Origin: an uncultured Clostridia bacterium
GTDB taxonomy: Bacteria > Bacillota > Clostridia > TANB77 > CAG-508
DNA: 58,430 nucleotides
Reading direction: 5' to 3'
NCBI GenBank assembly: GCA_934177485.1
Contig: CAKPPF010000008.1
Location: 1-58,430 of the forward strand
The notes under the pieces are model-generated. The model was not told the origin of the DNA and searched no databases. It saw only the letters and a program-made list of their open reading frames with translations. Shown one piece after another: positions 55,003-58,430 of this stretch. Positions within the stretch are counted from its first letter, which is position 1; each line of letters opens with the position of its first letter. A program made the translations under genes and the position numbers.

Positions 55003-57600
55003 CTATTTTATTATTAGCTCTTTTCCGTCAAAATCCACTGTAATTTTACTATTCGGCTCTATTTCTTGAGATAATATTTTTTTTGCTATTAATGTTTCAA
55101 GTTTCTTTTGCACAAATCTTTTTAATGGTCTTGCACCATAAACTCCATCATAGCCATTATCTATTAAATAATTTTTAGCTTTTTGTGTTAGAACTAATTC
55201 TAAGTGTTTGTCTTCTAGCCTTTTTTCCAAGTCTGCTATTAATAAATCTAGTATTTTTTCTACTTCATTTTTTTGTAATGGTTTGTAAAATACTATTTCA
55301 TCTAGTCTGTTTAAAAATTCTGGTCTAAAACTTTGTTTTAATAATTGCTCGACTTTTTCTTTTGCTTCTTCGCTTATTTCGCCTTTGTCGTTAATTCCTT
55401 CTAATATATATTCTGAGCCTAGATTTGAAGTTAAAATTATTATTGTGTTTTTAAAGTCTACTGTTCTTCCTTGTGAGTCTGTAATTCTTCCATCGTCTAA
55501 AACTTGTAACAAAACATTAAACACATCTGGATGTGCTTTTTCTATTTCGTCAAATAATATTACACTATATGGTTTTCTTCTTACTGCTTCTGTTAATTGT
55601 CCTCCTTCTTCATATCCTACATATCCTGGAGGAGCACCTATTAATCTAGATACTGAATATTTTTCCATATATTCAGACATATCAATTCTAACCATATTAT
55701 GCTCATCATCAAATAAGCTTTCTGCTAAAGCTTTTGCTAATTCTGTTTTACCAACACCAGTTGGTCCTAAGAACATAAATGATCCAATAGGTCTTTTTTC
55801 ATCTTGTATACCAGCTCTTGAACGTATAATTGCTTCTGTAACTTTTTCTACAGCTTCATCTTGTCCAATTACTCTTTTATGCAATATTTTATCCAAATTT
55901 AGTATTTTATTTCTTTCGCTTTCTACCAATTTTGAAATTGGTATACCTGTCCATTTTGAAATTATTTTTGCTATTTCATCTTCTGTAACTTTATTTCTTA
56001 ATAACGAATTTGCTGAATTACTACTTTTTTCTGCTATTTCTTCTTCATGTTTTAATTGTTCTTGTAAGCTAGGTAATTTACCATATTTTAATTCTGCTGC
56101 TTTATTTAGTTCATAATTTCTTTCAGCTAGTTCTATTTGTGCATTTACACTTTCTATTTCTTCTCTTAATTTTTGTACTTTTGAGATTGCTCCTTTTTCG
56201 TTTTCCCATTTTGCTTTCATTTGGTTAAATTTTTCTTTTAGTTCTGCTTTTTCTTTTTGAATGTCCTCTAAACGTTTAAGTGAAAATTCATCACTTTCTT
56301 TTTTTAGAGCTGTCTCTTCTATTTCACATTGCATTATTTTACGTGATATCTCATCTAATTCTGTTGGCATTGATTCCATTTCTGTTTTTATTGAAGCACA
56401 AGCCTCATCTATTAGGTCTATTGCTTTATCGGGTAAAAATCTGTCTGAAATGTATCTATGGGATAAAGTTGCAGCAGCAATAATTGCACTATCTGCTATT
56501 TTTACACCATGATATACTTCATATCTCTCCTTTAAACCTCTTAAAATAGATATTGTATCTTCAACACTAGGTTCATCTACCATTACTGGTTGAAATCTTC
56601 TTTCTAGAGCAGGATCTTTTTCTATATACTGTCTATATTCATTTAAGGTTGTTGCACCAATACAATGCAATTCTCCTCTGGCAAGCATAGGTTTTAATAA
56701 GTTTCCTGCATCCATTGCACCATCTGTTTTTCCTGCACCAACTATCGTATGAAGCTCATCTATGAATAAAATTATTTTTCCTTCGCTTTTCTTAACTTCC
56801 TGTAAAACTGCTTTTAGTCTTTCTTCAAATTCTCCTCTATATTTTGCACCTGCAACCAAAGCTCCCATATCTAGTGAAAAAATTGTACATTCTTTTAGTC
56901 CTTCAGGTACATCTCCTCTTACTATTCTTAGTGCCAAACCTTCAGCAATTGCTGTTTTACCCACACCTGGTTCACCTATTAAAACCGGGTTATTTTTGGT
57001 CTTTCTTGATAGTATTCTTATAACGTTTCTAATTTCATCATCTCTGCCTATAACTGGGTCCAACTTTTGAGCTTTTGCAAGTTCAACCAAGTCTGAACCA
57101 TATTTTTTTAGTACTTCATAAGTCTCTTCTGGATTATCATTCATAACTCTTGCACCTCCTCTAACTTTTAATAAAACTTTTAAAAATTCATCTTTTGTAA
57201 CATTAAAAGTCTTAAACAAGTTTTCAATATTGTTATTTGCTTTATCAAAAATTCCAAGCATTATATGTTCAACTGAAATGTATTCGTCTTTCATATTTTT
57301 AGCAGTTTTCTCTGCCTCTATTAAAGCTTGTTCCAAGTCTTGTGAAATATATATGCTTTGTTCTTGATTTGTTTTGTTAATAAATTTAGGTTTGTTATCT
57401 ATTATCTTTTCAATTTCGTTTTTTAACTCTTTACCTACGTTCATTTTTTCGAAAAGTTCTTTTATTAGTCCATTATCATCTTCTAATAAAGATAATAGCA
57501 TATGTTCTTGTTCAATTTGAGTATTTTTATTTTTAATTGCTATATCTTGAGCCTTTTTAAGAGCTTCTAACGATTTTTGAGTAAATTTTTCAAAATTCAT
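55003..57600 (-). CDS. clpB: Chaperone disaggregase ClpB
   Basis: Protein of 865 residues, ATG behind AAGGAGG. Clp_N domain (about 1-145) with paired repeats, then AAA-1 with GEPGVGKTAIAEG (Walker A) and FIDELHTIVGAG (Walker B). A coiled middle domain (about 395-520) is present, which separates ClpB from ClpC. AAA-2 has GPTGVGKTELAKAL and FDEIEKAHPDVFN. It works with DnaK to dissolve aggregates. The CIRCE site overlapping its transcription start places it in the HrcA regulon. Confidence 0.97.
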   Translation of the reverse strand: MNFEKFTQKSLEALKKAQDIAIKNKNTQIEQEHMLLSLLEDDNGLIKELFEKMNVGKELKNEIEKIIDNKPKFINKTNQEQSIYISQDLEQALIEAEKTAKNMKDEYISVEHIMLGIFDKANNNIENLFKTFNVTKDEFLKVLLKVRGGARVMNDNPEETYEVLKKYGSDLVELAKAQKLDPVIGRDDEIRNVIRILSRKTKNNPVLIGEPGVGKTAIAEGLALRIVRGDVPEGLKECTIFSLDMGALVAGAKYRGEFEERLKAVLQEVKKSEGKIILFIDELHTIVGAGKTDGAMDAGNLLKPMLARGELHCIGATTLNEYRQYIEKDPALERRFQPVMVDEPSVEDTISILRGLKERYEVYHGVKIADSAIIAAATLSHRYISDRFLPDKAIDLIDEACASIKTEMESMPTELDEISRKIMQCEIEETALKKESDEFSLKRLEDIQKEKAELKEKFNQMKAKWENEKGAISKVQKLREEIESVNAQIELAERNYELNKAAELKYGKLPSLQEQLKHEEEIAEKSSNSANSLLRNKVTEDEIAKIISKWTGIPISKLVESERNKILNLDKILHKRVIGQDEAVEKVTEAIIRSRAGIQDEKRPIGSFMFLGPTGVGKTELAKALAESLFDDEHNMVRIDMSEYMEKYSVSRLIGAPPGYVGYEEGGQLTEAVRRKPYSVILFDEIEKAHPDVFNVLLQVLDDGRITDSQGRTVDFKNTIIILTSNLGSEYILEGINDKGEISEEAKEKVEQLLKQSFRPEFLNRLDEIVFYKPLQKNEVEKILDLLIADLEKRLEDKHLELVLTQKAKNYLIDNGYDGVYGARPLKRFVQKKLETLIAKKILSQEIEPNSKITVDFDGKELIIK

Positions 57601-57616
57601 ATATATCGCCTCCTTT

Positions 57617-57643
57617 TTAGCACTCTATATGTTAGACTGCTAA
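57617..57643 (-). promoter_or_regulatory. CIRCE element (HrcA operator)
   Basis: TTAGCACTC-N9-GACTGCTAA; the consensus is TTAGCACTC-N9-GAGTGCTAA, so one base differs. It sits just downstream of the clpB -10 box and would block transcription when HrcA binds. Confidence 0.92.
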
Positions 57644-57644
57644 A

Positions 57645-57673
57645 ATTATACACCCATATTTGTAAAATGTCAA
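57645..57673 (-). promoter_or_regulatory. clpB promoter
   Basis: Minus strand TTGACA (57668-57673), 17-base spacer, TATAAT (57645-57650), directly followed by CIRCE. Confidence 0.9.
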
Positions 57674-57692
57674 TATATTTAATTTTTTTATC

Positions 57693-57725
57693 AAAAAAAG
57701 AGCACTTTAAATTTGCTCTTTTTTT
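57693..57725 (-). terminator. Terminator between the surface protein and clpB
   Basis: AAAAAAAGAGCA (57693-57704) and TGCTCTTTTTTT (57713-57725), 31 bases from the stop at 57756. Confidence 0.9.
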
Positions 57726-57755
57726 ACTTATTTACATATATATATTTATATTTAT

Positions 57756-58430
57756 TTATTTTCTTTTTATATTTATACTTAGTACGCTCATTCCAATTAT
57801 TGAAACACACGCCATAGCAACATATATTACTATATTATCACCTGTTTTAGGGTTTGAAATATTTTCTGTGTTATTTGATGAATTTGCTGTATTTGTAGCT
57901 ATAATTCCATATTCACTTAAGTGAGTAGTTTTAAATACTAAATAGTCTCCATCAATTTTAGCATCAAAGTTTTCTTCTATATTTCCATCTTTAATATATA
58001 CAACTTCATATTTATTAAAGCCTTTTAAATCTTCTGGTAATTTAACTCTTATTGTCATATCTGTATCTTTTATTGAAACTTTTGTATCTCCATCAAAAAT
58101 GTTAATATCAACTACATACTTAACATTTTTGCTACTTAAGTCTTTTTCTACTTCAACTGGCTTAATGTCTAATTTATAGTCTTTACTAACTTCTTTAGCG
58201 AATTCAATTTTTGCTTTTGTTTCTCCAGTACTTTGAATTTCTTTTACCGTTTCTTTTACAGGTTGTTCTGTTTCTTCTGAAGTCTTAGTCCAAGAAGCAT
58301 ATAAAGTAACATTTTGATAATATTCAGCTCCAAGTGAATTTTTTATAATAGTGTCTCTGTTAAGATCATCTTTATCATCTTTATCCCATCTTCTCCAATA
58401 TATATAAGTATAGTTTTTTCCACTTCCATC
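57756..58430 (-). CDS. Sortase-anchored surface protein, C-terminal part
   Basis: The frame runs from the right edge of the window to 57756 (224 codons plus stop); the start lies outside. The visible part begins with an InlB-repeat-like stretch (NSLGAEYYQNVTLYASWTK), goes through a Lys/Glu-rich linker and a domain with YVVDINIFDGDTKV, MTIRVKLPEDL and VVYIKDGNI, and a Asn/Ser-rich spacer (NTANSSNNTENIS). The anchor is NPKTGDN, a hydrophobic helix (VIYVAMACVSIIGMSVL) and the basic tail NIKRK. NPKTG replaces LPXTG as sorting signal, common in Clostridia. It is displayed on the cell wall; ligand unknown. Confidence 0.8.
   Translation of the reverse strand, partial: DGSGKNYTYIYWRRWDKDDKDDLNRDTIIKNSLGAEYYQNVTLYASWTKTSEETEQPVKETVKEIQSTGETKAKIEFAKEVSKDYKLDIKPVEVEKDLSSKNVKYVVDINIFDGDTKVSIKDTDMTIRVKLPEDLKGFNKYEVVYIKDGNIEENFDAKIDGDYLVFKTTHLSEYGIIATNTANSSNNTENISNPKTGDNIVIYVAMACVSIIGMSVLSINIKRK

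Noticed and set aside
55385..56116. Plus-strand open frame opposite clpB
   Set aside because: Shadow of clpB with biased composition and no start signals.
1..58430. CRISPR arrays, rRNA genes, phage structural genes or a replication origin
   Set aside because: I looked for regularly spaced repeats, conserved rRNA segments, DnaA-box clusters and phage genes and saw none.

Overview
The window is an AT-rich chromosome segment (roughly 30% GC by eye) from an anaerobic, fermentative, Gram-positive Bacillota, most likely an uncultured gut-type Clostridia. This rests on four things: a three-subunit NAD-linked [FeFe] hydrogenase; L-lactate dehydrogenase plus a glycolytic gene run; a Tyr T-box, a CIRCE-controlled clpB and a SigH-type sigma factor; and surface proteins with an NPKTG sorting signal. 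Strong AAGGAGG ribosome sites precede nearly every gene. From about 8.3 kb onward almost all genes lie on the minus strand.

Layout. 0-4.3 kb is an accessory island of small orphan immunity-like genes (DUF6985-like, SUKH/SMI1 and others). They share one 5' end (ribosome site, start codon and a MGLFDKFKK-like leader) in front of unrelated bodies. An esterase and tRNA-Leu(UAG) follow. 4.8-6.1 kb holds a decayed Tn4451-type element: a 90-residue protein, a truncated large serine recombinase and an intact TnpV. 6.2-8.2 kb carries an acyltransferase-3 membrane protein, a small membrane protein and a TfoX-like protein. 8.3-13.9 kb holds a radical SAM gene and a LysR gene joined head to head without normal starts, a CYTH protein, ExoA, a polysaccharide deacetylase and a ZIP transporter. 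14-23.1 kb holds a peptidoglycan glycosyltransferase, a DUF1836 regulator, a frameshifted acyl-CoA synthetase, dnaG-rpoD, carD and T-box-tyrS. 23.1-29.2 kb holds a phosphotransferase, a Y-family polymerase with a YolD partner, enolase, and a split HipA-like pair whose second gene is frameshifted. 29.3-33.7 kb is the hydrogenase operon. 33.9-36 kb is a second relic of the same recombinase family and another island gene. 36-41.3 kb holds tRNA-Gln(CUG), a YgjP-type protease, ldh, a small Cys-rich gene, the GGGtGRT/Fe-S scaffold pair and a YezG-like gene. 41.3-46.7 kb is gapA-pgk-gmk-like-tpiA-gpmI. 46.9-58.4 kb holds mtaB, mreB, sigH, rimO, a pilin-like protein, clpB and the end of a surface protein.

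How the genes work together. gapA, pgk, tpiA, gpmI and eno form lower glycolysis. Lactate dehydrogenase and the NuoE/NuoF/HydA-type hydrogenase are the visible routes for reoxidising NADH, with ferredoxin as the likely second hydrogenase partner. The regulatory signals best supported by the bases are the tyrS T-box, the CIRCE site at clpB, an 18-bp palindrome over the ldh -35 box, and a pgk leader that can fold in two mutually exclusive ways, one of which buries the ribosome site.

Most unusual items: the shared-5'-end immunity cassettes; the 90-residue protein repeated in front of two recombinase relics; the HipA-like kinase/HipS-like pair in reversed gene order; the palindrome holding both stop codons of two convergent genes; the pgk leader; and a CGTAY-RTACG element sitting just 3' of three stop codons. 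All identifications come from reading motifs; no database search was possible.
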